From the NCBI RefSeq assembly GCF_000372845.1, contig NZ_KB889963.1, forward strand, positions 1,608,146 through 1,672,145: DNA of 64,000 nucleotides, written 5' to 3'. A model generated the notes under the pieces. It worked only from the letters and a program-made list of their open reading frames with translations. It was not told where the DNA came from and did no database searches. Positions 28,721-39,005 of the stretch are shown here, piece by piece (positions within the stretch are counted from its first letter, which is position 1; the number at the start of each line of letters is the position of its first letter). This DNA is from Methylocystis rosea SV97. Its GTDB lineage: Bacteria; Pseudomonadota; Alphaproteobacteria; Rhizobiales; Beijerinckiaceae. The position numbers and the translations under genes were made by a program.

Positions 28721-29707
28721 ATGCGCGATTCGCCCTTAAGAGCGCCTCGACAGAAGCCGCTTCCCGACGCCTCCTATTTTCAGGCGGCGCCGGCGATCGC
28801 CGAGGAAGCGGCGCTATGGTTGCGCTATCTTGCCGGCGAGCGGCGCGCCTCCCGGCACACGGTCGAGGCCTATGGCCGGGACCTCGCCACGTTCTTGGCT
28901 TTTCTGGCGCAGCATACGGGTGAACGGCCAGACGCGGCCGCGCTTAAGTCGCTTCAACCCCCCGACTTGCGCGCTTTTATGGCCAAGCGTCGCCGCGATG
29001 GCTTGGAAAGCCGGTCGCTGCTGCGGGCGCTCGCCGCCGTTCGCAATTTTCTGCGCTTCATTGAGAAGAAGGGCCTCGCCCGTACGGACGTCTTTGGCGC
29101 CGTCCGGCCGCCGAAGCGCCCGCACAGCCTCCCCAAGGCGCTCACCGTGCCCGACGCCCGCGACGTCGTGGACCCCGAACAAAGAGCGGGCGAAGCGCGA
29201 GAGCCCTGGGTGATCGCCCGGGACGCCGCCGTGCTGGCGCTGCTCTACGGCGCCGGACTGCGAATTTCCGAGGCGCTGTCGATCGGGAGCGCCGAGGCGC
29301 CGGTCGGCGCCGCCGATCGGATCACGATCCTGGGGAAGGGCGGCAAAAGCCGGACCGTGCCGGTCATCGCGCCGGTGCGCTCGGCGATCGAGGCCTATCT
29401 CGCGCTCTGTCCCTATGATCTTGCCGGCGGGCCGCTGTTTGTGGGCGCGCGCGGCGGGCCGCTCTCGCCGCGCATCATCCAGCTCGCCGTCCAGCGCCTG
29501 CGCGGGGCGCTCGGCCTGCCGGAGAGCGCGACGCCGCATGCGCTGCGCCATTCCTTTGCAACGCATCTTCTGGGTCGTGGCGGCGATCTGCGCACGATTC
29601 AGGAATTGCTCGGCCACGCCTCGCTCTCGACGACGCAGATTTATACCGCCGTCGACAAGACGCGGCTCCTCGACGCTTATCGCTCGGCGCATCCGCGCGC
29701 GAAGTGA
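28721..29707 (+). CDS. xerC: tyrosine recombinase XerC
   Basis: Chromosome-dimer-resolving recombinase that works with XerD at dif. The 328-aa protein has an N-terminal SAM-like core-binding domain (about 28-120) and a C-terminal catalytic domain with all the key residues: Arg in GAGLRISEAL, Lys in GKGGKSRTVP, His-x-x-Arg in HALRHSFATHLL, the second His in LGHASLSTTQIYT and the nucleophilic Tyr at its end. No mobile-element genes are nearby, so this is the housekeeping XerC. It ends before a set of palindromic repeats (29746-29931). Confidence 0.92.
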   Translation: MRDSPLRAPRQKPLPDASYFQAAPAIAEEAALWLRYLAGERRASRHTVEAYGRDLATFLAFLAQHTGERPDAAALKSLQPPDLRAFMAKRRRDGLESRSLLRALAAVRNFLRFIEKKGLARTDVFGAVRPPKRPHSLPKALTVPDARDVVDPEQRAGEAREPWVIARDAAVLALLYGAGLRISEALSIGSAEAPVGAADRITILGKGGKSRTVPVIAPVRSAIEAYLALCPYDLAGGPLFVGARGGPLSPRIIQLAVQRLRGALGLPESATPHALRHSFATHLLGRGGDLRTIQELLGHASLSTTQIYTAVDKTRLLDAYRSAHPRAK

Positions 29708-29745
29708 AACTGAAGGTCGCGTGAAAGCCCTGAGGAGCCGCGAAC

Positions 29746-29931
29746 TCTACCCTCCCCTTGAGGGGGAGGGTCGCATTGCGAAGCAATGCGGGGTGGGGTG
29801 ACAGCTCGGATGACTGGAAAGGATGGCGCGCACCGAACCGCTCGTAGAGCGACAATATTTTGAGATGCGGCTCCACCCCACCCCAGCGCTTCACGCCAAC
29901 CCTCCCCCTCAAGGGGAGGGTAGCACCGTCG
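29746..29931. repeat. inverted pair of palindromic repeats (family C)
   Basis: TACCCTCCCCTTGAGGGGGA begins one copy (29748-29771, itself palindromic), and its opposite-facing counterpart lies at 29899-29922. Between them, a GGGGTGGGGTG tract is matched by CACCCCACCCC in the opposite sense. This type of CTCCC/GAGGG palindrome is common in alphaproteobacterial intergenic regions. It occupies the xerC-ribBA convergent spacer. Confidence 0.75.
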
Positions 29932-29965
29932 ACGCCGCTCCAATTTCGCGCAGCGTGCGCAACTC

Positions 29966-31051
29966 TCACTCTACCGGCTCCACCGCGCTGATCTCGATTC
30001 CAAAGCCCGAGAGCCCAACGAATGCGCGGGGCTTTGACGACGAGGAGCGCAGACGGATCGAGGAAACGCCGAGGTCCTTCAAAATCTGGGCGCCGAGACC
30101 GACGTCGAGCCACTGCCGCTTGCGCGTTTCCTCGGCGTTTTCCTCCTGGCCCCGTCCGACGATATTCGCCGGGACGCCCGCCGCGCCGTCGCGCAGATAG
30201 ACGAGCACGCCGCGCCCTTCGCGCGCAAAGCGATGCAGCGTCTTCTTGATCGTGTCGGCGCCCCCGAACACATCGGCGAGAATATCGGCGCGATGCAGTC
30301 GCGTCGGCACGTCGCGTCCGTCGCCGATCGCGCCCAGCACGAAGGCGAAGTGCTGCACGCTGTCGAACGGCGTCACATAGGCGTGGCCGATCATTTCCCC
30401 GGCCTCCGTCTCGACCGGGAAGGTTGCGACGCGCTCGACGAGCTTTTCGCGCGCCTGTCGGAACGCGATAAGATCGGAAACCGACACGAGTTTGAGGGCG
30501 TGCGCGCGCGCGAATTCCTCGATCTGGCGGCCGGTCATCACCGTGCCGTCGTCATTGGCGAGCTCGCAGATGACGCCGACGGGCGGCAGGCCGGCGAGCT
30601 TGCACAGATCGACGGCGGCTTCCGTATGTCCGGAGCGCATCAGCACCCCGCCGTCCTTGGCGATCAGCGGGAAGACGTGGCCGGGCCGCACGAAGTCGCT
30701 CGCGCCCATATTGCCATTGGCGAGCGCGCGCACCGTATTGCAGCGTTGCTCGGCGGAAATGCCGGTGGTGAGCCCGTGGCGCGCATCGACGGTGACGGTG
30801 AATGCGGTGGCGAGCGGCGCGTCGTTTTCCGCGACCATGGGCGCAAGATGCAGACGGCGCGCCTCCTCGAGCGTGAGCGGCGCGCAGACGATGCCACTCG
30901 TATGGCGGATGATGAAGGCCATTTTCTCGGGCGTGCAGAGCGACGCGGCGACGACGAGGTCGCCTTCGTTTTCGCGATCGTCGTCATCGGTGACGACGAC
31001 GATCTCGCCGCGCGCCACGGCCTCGACGGCTTCAGTGATGGAATGGGACAA
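29966..31051 (-). CDS. ribB: 3,4-dihydroxy-2-butanone-4-phosphate synthase with degenerate GTP-cyclohydrolase-II-like domain
   Basis: The N-terminal half (about 1-200) is a full RibB domain, forming dihydroxybutanone phosphate from ribulose 5-phosphate for riboflavin. The acidic DDDDRENEGDL motif, RHTSGIVCAPL and RPGHVFPL are present. The C-terminal half (about 205-361) is a RibA-like fold, but the three zinc-binding cysteines and the GDxxxSxRCDC context of active cyclohydrolase II are missing: the equivalent stretch reads LHRADILADVFGG. It therefore cannot bind zinc in the usual way and is probably not a cyclohydrolase. It matches the RibBX type. A separate RibA should exist elsewhere. It lies convergent to xerC. 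Confidence 0.88.
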   Translation of the reverse strand: MSHSITEAVEAVARGEIVVVTDDDDRENEGDLVVAASLCTPEKMAFIIRHTSGIVCAPLTLEEARRLHLAPMVAENDAPLATAFTVTVDARHGLTTGISAEQRCNTVRALANGNMGASDFVRPGHVFPLIAKDGGVLMRSGHTEAAVDLCKLAGLPPVGVICELANDDGTVMTGRQIEEFARAHALKLVSVSDLIAFRQAREKLVERVATFPVETEAGEMIGHAYVTPFDSVQHFAFVLGAIGDGRDVPTRLHRADILADVFGGADTIKKTLHRFAREGRGVLVYLRDGAAGVPANIVGRGQEENAEETRKRQWLDVGLGAQILKDLGVSSIRLRSSSSKPRAFVGLSGFGIEISAVEPVE

Positions 31052-31138
31052 AGGTGGCTCCGGTGTGGGGCCGGCGCAGCTCTGCGCCGGGGGCCAGGAC
31101 GTGGAGATTTACTCCGGGCGCAGGCGGGATTCAAACAG

Positions 31139-31573
31139 TCAGGCGGAGGTGGCGTCGAGGCTCAGCGATGTGGGGGGAACGATCATTGTCCGGGGGACAT
31201 CGCCATCGGCGGCATAGGCGAGATCCAAGACGCGGCCGGCGATCGCCAAGTCATTGGTCGGGACGACATCGTATACTCCGCTCACGATCCCGTCGATCGC
31301 CTCGCGGACGTCTCGATAGATCGATCGCCCATGATCTGTGAGCATAACGCGACATTCATCGGCGAAAAGAGCGTTGAAAATTCCTATCGTTGCGAGCTTC
31401 TCGATCGCTTGCAGGGCATCGCTAACGAGGGAAGCGACGTGCGTTTGGACGATCACGCAGATCGTCGGCTGAATATCGCAACCAAGATTCGGAACGGAGA
31501 AGCCGCTTCGAGGAATCGCGTCGCTGTCGACTGCAGGTCGCGCCCGTTCCGTCGGATCATGAAGGTCGTTCAT
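31139..31573 (-). CDS. hypothetical protein, coupled to the DoxX-like gene
   Basis: A 144-aa soluble protein of unknown family. Its ATG overlaps the stop of the upstream DoxX-like gene by four bases (ATGA), which supports real, coupled translation; there is no independent ribosome-binding site. Visible parts are a Pro/Asp-rich start, a CVIVQTHVASLVSDALQAIE segment and a later DGIVSGVYDVVPTNDLAIAG stretch. No catalytic motif can be named. Codon use is slightly less GC-biased than the surrounding core genes, in line with a recently acquired patch. Confidence 0.5.
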   Translation of the reverse strand: MNDLHDPTERARPAVDSDAIPRSGFSVPNLGCDIQPTICVIVQTHVASLVSDALQAIEKLATIGIFNALFADECRVMLTDHGRSIYRDVREAIDGIVSGVYDVVPTNDLAIAGRVLDLAYAADGDVPRTMIVPPTSLSLDATSA

Positions 31574-31974
31574 CGACAGTATGGGACGAGCGTGCGTATG
31601 CGATCATTCCTTAAGTAGAGAGCGCCCCAAAGCATGAAGCCGACATAAACTCCAAAGAGCGTGTGACTGAAAAGAGGGCTCCCAATGCGCGCATGAGTCG
31701 CGACGGCCCCGCCGAGATAAGCAGTGAGAAGGATCGCTCCGAGCACTGATGTTCTGGGATAGGCATACAGCGCCGTGCATGCGAGCAAGACGAGCCCTAC
31801 TGAATTCACCGTCGTGGCAGGCCACCCGAGCTGAACAGTCGTTTCCAAGACGACAGGGAGCTGCGCGAGCTTCATTGTCACGTCCATCAGCATGAAGAGG
31901 ATTACAAGTCCGCTCAGACCGTAGCCGGCCCACCGCGACCATTTGCGAGTTGCTGTCGTATTTTCTTGCGTCAT
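31570..31974 (-). CDS. DoxX-like (DoxX_2 family) membrane protein
   Basis: A 134-aa inner-membrane protein with four hydrophobic spans, starting with a basic N-terminus (RKWSRWAGYGLSGLVILF). The DoxX_2-type pattern of GLVILFMLMDVTMKL, LGWPATTVNSVGLVLLAC and a final GVYVGFMLWGALYLRN is visible. Function in this subgroup is unknown; DoxX-like proteins often accompany redox or stress genes. GGGAAAC lies upstream of the ATG. It forms a two-gene unit with the hypothetical gene at 31139-31573, and a DUF4287 gene lies upstream on the same strand. Confidence 0.8.
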   Translation of the reverse strand: MTQENTTATRKWSRWAGYGLSGLVILFMLMDVTMKLAQLPVVLETTVQLGWPATTVNSVGLVLLACTALYAYPRTSVLGAILLTAYLGGAVATHARIGSPLFSHTLFGVYVGFMLWGALYLRNDRIRTLVPYCR

Positions 31975-32024
31975 ATGAGTTTCCCTCCGTTCAGGCTCGC
32001 GGCATCGACGAATTTGCTGCGCGG

Positions 32025-32255
32025 TCATCGAGTCAGGGGCGCTTTTGCGGGCTTGAGCGCCGCGTAGATGGCCATCGCGTGGCCGCGACCCAGACCAAAA
32101 TCGTCGCTGAGCCACTTGACGATCTCGCCGGCTTTGACGCCTTCCTTCAATTTCCCTTGTTGAGTGAAGCCCTTCTCGTCCGCGAGATTCTTAAAGTCGT
32201 CGACCCCCTTGCCCGTCTTCGCTCGGATATTGTCGAGATAAGCCTGGAACGTCAT
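32025..32255 (-). CDS. DUF4287 family protein
   Basis: A 76-aa protein matching the DUF4287 family start, MTFQAYLDNIRAKTGK, with the following DFKNLADEKGF and the GRGHAMAIYAAL segment near the end. It is small, mostly helical and lysine-rich. Function unknown; it is widespread in soil bacteria. An upstream ATG at 32285 is inside the operator-like region and less likely. It is the first gene on the minus side of the TetR intergenic region, and probably leads the DoxX-like pair. Confidence 0.82.
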   Translation of the reverse strand: MTFQAYLDNIRAKTGKGVDDFKNLADEKGFTQQGKLKEGVKAGEIVKWLSDDFGLGRGHAMAIYAALKPAKAPLTR

Positions 32256-32276
32256 GCGCAATCGCTCCATGTTATA

Positions 32277-32301
32277 TATATTCAATATAGTGAGATATAT
32301 C
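32277..32301. promoter_or_regulatory. AT-rich palindromes, probable TetR operator
   Basis: Between the divergent DUF4287 and TetR genes is a TATATT-C-AATATA perfect palindrome (32277-32289), followed by GATATATC (32294-32301), in strongly AT-rich DNA unlike the rest of the window. The second palindrome ends four bases before the TetR ATG. The regulator gene has no Shine-Dalgarno sequence, so the promoter, operator and translation start overlap. Confidence 0.5.
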
Positions 32302-32305
32302 TAAT

Positions 32306-32965
32306 ATGTCCGAACAGGGCAAGCGGCCATACGCATCGAAACTCCGGAGCCGGTCGGCGGAAAGCACCCGGACCCGAGTTCTCGACGCCGCGAAGGAGCT
32401 TTTCGCAAGTCAGGGAATAGACGGGGTCACCATCGCTAGGATCGCCGAAAAGGGCGGCGTGGCCGCCGCCACTGTTTATTCGCTGTTCAAGTCAAAGGAG
32501 GGATTGCTCCACGCGCTGATGCATGCCGGCCTATTCGGCCCACAATTTCAGGAAGCCGTTGCAAGGCTGGAAGGGGTGACCGACCCCGTCGAATCAATCG
32601 CGATGTCAGCCCATGTCGCACGCGCCATTTACGAGAGCGAAAGCGCGGAGCTTGGATTGATTCGGGGCGCTTCGGCCTTCTCGCCCGCTCTTCGAAAAAT
32701 GGAGCAAGATTTCGAGAGGACCCGATTTGAGATGCAGGAAAAGCGGGTGAGTTTGCTGTTCGCGGCGGAAAAGCAGCGGAAAGGGCTCCAACTGATCGAG
32801 GCTCGGCGCATCCTCTGGATGTATACGAGTCGCGATGTCTATCGCATGCTGGTCCGTGATGGCGGTTGGACGCCGGATCGATATCAAAAATGGCTATCTG
32901 AAACGCTCGTGCTAACGCTGGTGAATGCGAATGCGCGACAAGACTGGGCGGCCTCGAGCGATTGA
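32306..32965 (+). CDS. TetR/AcrR family transcriptional regulator
   Basis: A 219-aa repressor. The N-terminal DNA-binding domain (about 20-75) shows TRTRVLDAAKELFASQGID and the HTH turn GGVAAATVYSLFKSKE; the helical ligand-binding domain follows. The N-terminal extension MSEQGKRPYASKLRSRSAES is longer than in many members and basic. It is divergent from the DUF4287/DoxX-like genes and probably represses them and itself. No ligand can be predicted. The ATG at 32306 has no visible ribosome-binding site, so a leaderless transcript is possible. Confidence 0.9.
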   Translation: MSEQGKRPYASKLRSRSAESTRTRVLDAAKELFASQGIDGVTIARIAEKGGVAAATVYSLFKSKEGLLHALMHAGLFGPQFQEAVARLEGVTDPVESIAMSAHVARAIYESESAELGLIRGASAFSPALRKMEQDFERTRFEMQEKRVSLLFAAEKQRKGLQLIEARRILWMYTSRDVYRMLVRDGGWTPDRYQKWLSETLVLTLVNANARQDWAASSD

Positions 32966-33019
32966 CGCCAGATCCGCTCGCGCCGATTCCGGATCGAGGC
33001 GGCTGCTATGAGGAGGCTC

Positions 33020-33784
33020 ATGAAGAAGTTCAGACGCCTTTCGCCGCTCGCTCTTCTCTTCGTCCTCTGGCTTGCGCCGACCGCCGCGGCCGAGCCCGGC
33101 CCCTGCGCCGATATCGAGGAGGGCGGCGCCGCCTACACAGTATGCGACTTCGACGCGCGCAAGAGCGACATTCGGCTCTTTCTGCGCGACGAGAAAGGCG
33201 AAATCTATGGCTCTTTCGCGCGGCTCGCGGACGGACTGGCGAACAAGGGCGAAACGCTCGTTTTCGCCATGAACGCCGGCATGTATGCGGAAGATCGGAC
33301 GCCGGTCGGCCTCTATGTCGAAAACGGCCGCACGCTGAGCGTCGCGAATACGCGCCCGGGCGCCGGCAATTTCCATCTGAAGCCCAATGGCGTGTTCTGG
33401 GTCGACGGCGCGCGCGCCGGCGTCGCCGAGACCGCGCGCTTCCTAAAGAACCCTCAGCGGGCGCAATTCGCCACGCAATCGGGGCCGATGCTCGTCATCG
33501 GCGGGCGCATTCATCCCCGCATTCATGGGAACGGCATGTCGCAGAAATTTCGCAACGGCGTCTGCGTCGAGGACGGCCATGTCGCGCGCTTCGCGATCTC
33601 CAACCGGCCGGTGACGTTTCATGAATTTGCGCTGCTTTTTCGCGATCGCCTGCATTGCCATGACGCGCTGTTTCTCGATGGCGGCTCGGCGTCGGCGCTC
33701 TATGCGCCGTCGCTCTCGCGTCACGACCGTTTCGCGCCGACCATGGGGCCGATCCTCGGCGTCGTCGAGAAGGCGAACCGCTAG
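33020..33784 (+). CDS. phosphodiester glycosidase (NAGPA) family protein, exported
   Basis: A 254-aa exported protein of the phosphodiester glycosidase family (NAGPA-like domain), related to enzymes that uncover mannose 6-phosphate and to bacterial polysaccharide-modifying proteins. The signal peptide is at residues 1-24 ([20 protein letters not shown]). Conserved features include [19 protein letters not shown], the PNGVFWVDG stretch, and the C-terminal [16 protein letters not shown]. The start at 33020 is chosen over 33008 because GAGGAGG lies about 7 bases upstream. It ends in a four-base CTAG shared with the valS stop. Its substrate is unknown. Confidence 0.85.
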   Translation: MKKFRRLSPLALLFVLWLAPTAAAEPGPCADIEEGGAAYTVCDFDARKSDIRLFLRDEKGEIYGSFARLADGLANKGETLVFAMNAGMYAEDRTPVGLYVENGRTLSVANTRPGAGNFHLKPNGVFWVDGARAGVAETARFLKNPQRAQFATQSGPMLVIGGRIHPRIHGNGMSQKFRNGVCVEDGHVARFAISNRPVTFHEFALLFRDRLHCHDALFLDGGSASALYAPSLSRHDRFAPTMGPILGVVEKANR

Positions 33785-36495
33785 CTCAGTCGCGTAAGCG
33801 CCGCATTGAGCTTTTCGACGCGCGCCGCCGTCTCTTCACGCCGTTCGCGGTGCTCGTCGATCACCTCTTCTTCGGCCTTGGCGAGGAAGCCCTCATTGGC
33901 GAGTTTGGCGTCCAGCTTCTTCAACTCGCCTTCGAGCTTGCCGATCTCTTTCGCCAGTCGCGCCCTCTCGGCGCCAAGGTCGATCACGCCTTCGAGCGGC
34001 ATGGCGGCGACGCCGCCGCGCACGATGATTTGCGCGCTGCTCTTTGGCGCCGCCTCAGCGAAGCCGATTTGCGAGAGGCGCGCCATCTTGAGGATCGTCT
34101 CGTCCCAGCGCGTCGCGCGCGCTTTCAGCGCGTCATCTGCGCCGATCAGCAGCAGCTCCGTCTCGCTCGTCAAATTCATTTCCGCACGCAGCGAGCGCAC
34201 TTCGGAAATAAGGTCGACGACCCAGCCGATTTCGCTTTCGGCCTCCGCATCTTCGAGTCCCGTGAGCGACGGCCAACTGGCGAGCGCCAGCATCGTCTCG
34301 CGCTTGGGACCGTCCGCGCCCTTGATCGCCCAGAGCTCCTCGGTGAGGAAGGGCATGAAAGGATGCAGCAGCGCGTAAATCTGGTCGAGAACGAAGGCGG
34401 TCGTCGCGCGAGTCTCGTCCTTGTCCGCGCCGTCGACGCCCTGCAGCAGCGGCTTCGCGAGCTCGACATACCAGTCGCAGAAGACGCTCCAGACGAAGCG
34501 ATAGACCGCGTTCGCCGCGTCGTTGAAGCGATAGGCCTCGATCGCCGCGCTCACGTCCGCCGTCGTGCGCGTCGCTTCGCCGACAATCCAGCGGTTCAGG
34601 GTGATCTTATTGGCGCGCGGATCGTAGCCCGCGACGCGCACGCAGCCGTTGATCTCGGCGAAGCGGGAGGCGTTCCACAGCTTCGTCGCGAAATTGCGAT
34701 AGCCTTCGACGCGCTGCGTCGAGAGCTTGATGTCGCGTCCCTGCGCCGCCATCGCCGCGAGCGTGAAGCGGAGCGCGTCGGCGCCATATTCGTCGATGAG
34801 GCGCAGCGGGTCGATGACGTTGCCCTTCGACTTACTCATTTTCGCGCCCTTCTCGTCGCGAACGAGCGCATGGATATAGACGTCGCGGAAGGGGACCTCG
34901 TCCATGAAATAGAGGCCCATCATCATCATGCGGGCGACCCAGAAGAAGATGATGTCGAAGCCGGTGACGAGGGCGCTCGTCGGATAATAACGCGCAAGCT
35001 CCGGCGTCTTCTCCGGCCAGCCGAGAGTCGAGAAGGGCCAAAGCGCGGAAGAGAACCAGGTGTCGAGCACGTCTTCGTCGCGCGTCAGAGTCACGCCATC
35101 GCCGCGTTTGGCGCGCGCCGTGGCAAGCGCCGCTTCTTCCGTCTCTTCGACATAGGCGTTGCCGTCCTCGTCATACCAGGCGGGGATGCGATGGCCCCAC
35201 CAGAGTTGGCGCGACACGCACCAGGGCTGGATATTCTCCAGCCACTCGAAATAGGTCTTCTCCCAATTCTTCGGCACGAAGCTCGTGCGGCCTTCGCGCA
35301 CGGCTTTGAGCGCCGGCTGCGCGAGAGTCTTCGCGTCGACATACCACTGGTCGGTGAGACGCGGCTCGAGCACCGCGCCCGAGCGGTCGCCATGCGGCAC
35401 CATGTGCTTATGGTCGTCGACGCCCTCGAGCAGCTCGCGCGCCTCCATCATTTCGACGACGCGCTTGCGCGCCGCGAAACGGTCGAGCCCGTCGAGGACG
35501 GAGACCGTCGCCGTGAGTTCGGGAGAGGGGTCGACGCCTTCGTGAAACTCGGCGCTGGCGGCAAGCGTCATCTGCGCCTGCGGGTCGAGCACGTTGACGA
35601 GACGCAGCCCATGCCGCTTGCCGACCTCGAAATCGTTGAAGTCATGCGCCGGGGTGATTTTCACCGCGCCGGTGCCCTTCTCGGGATCGGAATATTCGTC
35701 GGCGACGATCGGGATCAGCCTGCCGACCAATGGCAGACGCACGCGCTTGCCGACGAGCGCCGTATACCGCTCGTCTTCCGGATGCACGGCGACCGCCGTG
35801 TCGCCAAGCATCGTCTCGGGGCGCGTCGTGGCGACGACAATATATTCGCCGGTCTCGTTCCCAGCGTCGTCGACGATGGGATATTTGAAGCGCCAGAGGT
35901 GGCCCCTCACTTCCACCTGCTGCACTTCCAGATCGGAAATCGCCGTGTGCAGCGCCGGGTCCCAATTGACGAGGCGCTTGTCCTTGTAGAGCAGGCCGTC
36001 GCGATAGAGCTGCACGAAAACTTTCACGACCGCGCGTGATAGGCCCTCATCGAGCGTGAAGCGTTCGCGCGACCAGTCGCAACTGGCGCCGAGCTGCTTC
36101 AGCTGCTCGACGATCTTGCCGCCTGACTCCGCCTTCCATTCCCACACGCGCTCGACGAATTTCTCGCGTCCGAGTTCGCGGCGATGCTCCTGGCGCTCCA
36201 TCAGCTGGCGCTCGACGACCATTTGCGTCGCGATGCCCGCGTGGTCGGTGCCCGGCTGCCACAGCACGTCGTCGCCCTTCATGCGGCGATAGCGCACCAG
36301 AATGTCCTGCAGCGTATTATTGAGCGCATGGCCCATATGCAGGCTGCCGGTGACGTTCGGCGGCGGAATGACGATGGAGTAGGGCGCCGCCCGCGCGCGT
36401 TCGGGCCGTCCGGCGCGAAAGGCTTGCGCCTCTTCCCACGCGTCGCGGATGCGCGATTCAATTGAGGCGGGAGCGAAGGTTTTTTCCATGGTCAT
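33781..36495 (-). CDS. valS: valyl-tRNA synthetase
   Basis: Charges tRNA-Val. The 904-aa enzyme is full length. The HIGH motif is in [17 protein letters not shown], the editing domain is in the first half, KMSKS is [17 protein letters not shown] at about residue 550, and a C-terminal coiled coil (about 835-900) with [20 protein letters not shown] is typical of ValRS. The start at 36495 (MTMEKTF) or two codons inside both fit. It ends convergently with the NAGPA-like gene with a four-base overlap. Upstream is repeat family A copy two and the eno gene on the same strand. Confidence 0.97.
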   Translation of the reverse strand: MTMEKTFAPASIESRIRDAWEEAQAFRAGRPERARAAPYSIVIPPPNVTGSLHMGHALNNTLQDILVRYRRMKGDDVLWQPGTDHAGIATQMVVERQLMERQEHRRELGREKFVERVWEWKAESGGKIVEQLKQLGASCDWSRERFTLDEGLSRAVVKVFVQLYRDGLLYKDKRLVNWDPALHTAISDLEVQQVEVRGHLWRFKYPIVDDAGNETGEYIVVATTRPETMLGDTAVAVHPEDERYTALVGKRVRLPLVGRLIPIVADEYSDPEKGTGAVKITPAHDFNDFEVGKRHGLRLVNVLDPQAQMTLAASAEFHEGVDPSPELTATVSVLDGLDRFAARKRVVEMMEARELLEGVDDHKHMVPHGDRSGAVLEPRLTDQWYVDAKTLAQPALKAVREGRTSFVPKNWEKTYFEWLENIQPWCVSRQLWWGHRIPAWYDEDGNAYVEETEEAALATARAKRGDGVTLTRDEDVLDTWFSSALWPFSTLGWPEKTPELARYYPTSALVTGFDIIFFWVARMMMMGLYFMDEVPFRDVYIHALVRDEKGAKMSKSKGNVIDPLRLIDEYGADALRFTLAAMAAQGRDIKLSTQRVEGYRNFATKLWNASRFAEINGCVRVAGYDPRANKITLNRWIVGEATRTTADVSAAIEAYRFNDAANAVYRFVWSVFCDWYVELAKPLLQGVDGADKDETRATTAFVLDQIYALLHPFMPFLTEELWAIKGADGPKRETMLALASWPSLTGLEDAEAESEIGWVVDLISEVRSLRAEMNLTSETELLLIGADDALKARATRWDETILKMARLSQIGFAEAAPKSSAQIIVRGGVAAMPLEGVIDLGAERARLAKEIGKLEGELKKLDAKLANEGFLAKAEEEVIDEHRERREETAARVEKLNAALTRLS

Positions 36496-36511
36496 TGGGC
36501 AGGAGCCTTTT

Positions 36512-36638
36512 GGCCCCCACCCTGTCCCTCCCCCGCTTGGCGGGAGAGGGGACGCTAACGATCGGCGTTTCGTCGCACGTCAGTGAAGGCTCGAATCTAC
36601 TCCCTCTCCCGCGAAGCGGGGGAGGGCGGGGGAGAGGG
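36512..36638. repeat. intergenic palindromic repeat (family A), second copy
   Basis: CCTGTCCCTCCCCCGCTT is followed by GCGGGAGAGGGGACGCTAACG, then a variable middle, then CTCCCTCTCCCGCGAAGCGG and a GGGAGGG tract. It matches the copy at 16846-17010 at both ends. It fills the eno-valS spacer, so it may also affect transcription between the two same-strand genes. Confidence 0.75.
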
Positions 36639-37991
<1,353 letters not shown>

Positions 37992-38161
37992 TCAGCCGTA
38001 AAAAGGTTCTGCGTCCGGTGCGGGCTTTTGTGGGATCTGTGCTGCGCCGCGGCGAGACGCGCCGGTGAAATCCGTTGACTGGGGAGGGGACCTCCCTATC
38101 CTTGAGCTTGATTAATGAGCGGACGTTCGCCGCCAAGCGCGACGGTCGGCGGGAGGTTCGG

Positions 38162-38938
38162 ATGGCCCTAAGCACAACGCGATTCGCGCGTGGCGTCGTG
38201 TTCACCCTTTGCTTTGGGCTTTGCAGTCCGGCCAGCGCTTGGGCTCAATCGCCGGAGCACGTCGCCGCCGCCAAGGCGGTTTTGGAGAAATCTCCCGTCC
38301 GAGGCAATTGCGCGCCGGCGCAGGAAGATTTTCTGGGCTGGCCGGCGAGCCTCGTGCAGCGGTGCGAATATCAGCACGAGAGTATGCCTGGCCTCGCCTA
38401 TGTGCTCGACGTCAAGCCGGAAACTCTGGCGCGCTGGGTCGAAACCGGATGCAGCGCGCTGATGGTCGGCGCCGGCCATTGTTTCGACCGGACGTTGAAA
38501 TGCGCGCTCGACAGCACAGGCGCCAGCTTTGTCATCGGCGGCAATCTGATCGCGGCGCGCAGCGGCGTGAAGCAGAATCGCTTTTATCGCAACGGCGTCG
38601 CGATCGTAGCGCCCAAAAGCGGGATGCCGGGCGCCGTGCCGATCCCAGAACAGGAGCAGATCGCGCATATGCCCGAAAAAGACGTTTCGGCGATGCTCGA
38701 CCGCGGCGGCGTCGCCTTGTGGAACACCTTGCCCTATCAATTCGCGGTGAAGGCGCTCGAAATCGCCGTGCCGGCGGAGATGAACACGCCGGACAGGCGC
38801 GAGAAATGGCTCGAAATGGTGCGCATCGAAATGCTGAAGGCGCTGGAGAGCCCCGAGAATCGCCTTCTCTCCGGCTGGATGTCGGCGCATCCGATCACTT
38901 TGCGCGCGGGCGAATGTCCCGACTCGCGCGACCCGTGA
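38162..38938 (+). CDS. hypothetical exported protein
   Basis: A 258-aa protein with a signal peptide (MALSTTRFARGVVFTLCFGL, cleavage near SAWAQ). The mature part has several cysteines (NCAPAQ, RCEYQ, GCSALMVGAGHCFDRTLKC, GECPDS), and a MSAHPITLRAG stretch near the end. I do not recognise the family and cannot name a function. The start at 38162 has GGAGG about 6 bases upstream; the frame extends further 5' without a ribosome-binding site. It sits between eno (divergent) and queF. Confidence 0.75.
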   Translation: MALSTTRFARGVVFTLCFGLCSPASAWAQSPEHVAAAKAVLEKSPVRGNCAPAQEDFLGWPASLVQRCEYQHESMPGLAYVLDVKPETLARWVETGCSALMVGAGHCFDRTLKCALDSTGASFVIGGNLIAARSGVKQNRFYRNGVAIVAPKSGMPGAVPIPEQEQIAHMPEKDVSAMLDRGGVALWNTLPYQFAVKALEIAVPAEMNTPDRREKWLEMVRIEMLKALESPENRLLSGWMSAHPITLRAGECPDSRDP

Positions 38939-38984
38939 GCCGTTTGGCGCTTGACGCGGCGGCGATCGCGCCTTTGTTACGCGC

Positions 38985-39005
38985 ATGACCAAGTTACTCG
39001 CATGA
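38985..39005 (+). other. possible six-codon leader ORF before queF
   Basis: ATGACCAAGTTACTCGCATGA encodes MTKLLA and stops in an ATGA overlap with the queF start. CGCATGACCAAG occurs twice, at 38982-38993 and 38999-39010, so the leader looks like a duplication of the queF start region. It may be accidental. Confidence 0.3.

Noticed and set aside
28721-29707. Phage or integron-type integrase
   Set aside because: The tyrosine recombinase matches housekeeping XerC, and no attachment site, phage or cassette gene is nearby.
33850-36039. A 729-codon open frame antisense to valS
   Set aside because: Same explanation: it is a shadow of valS, with no recognisable domain.
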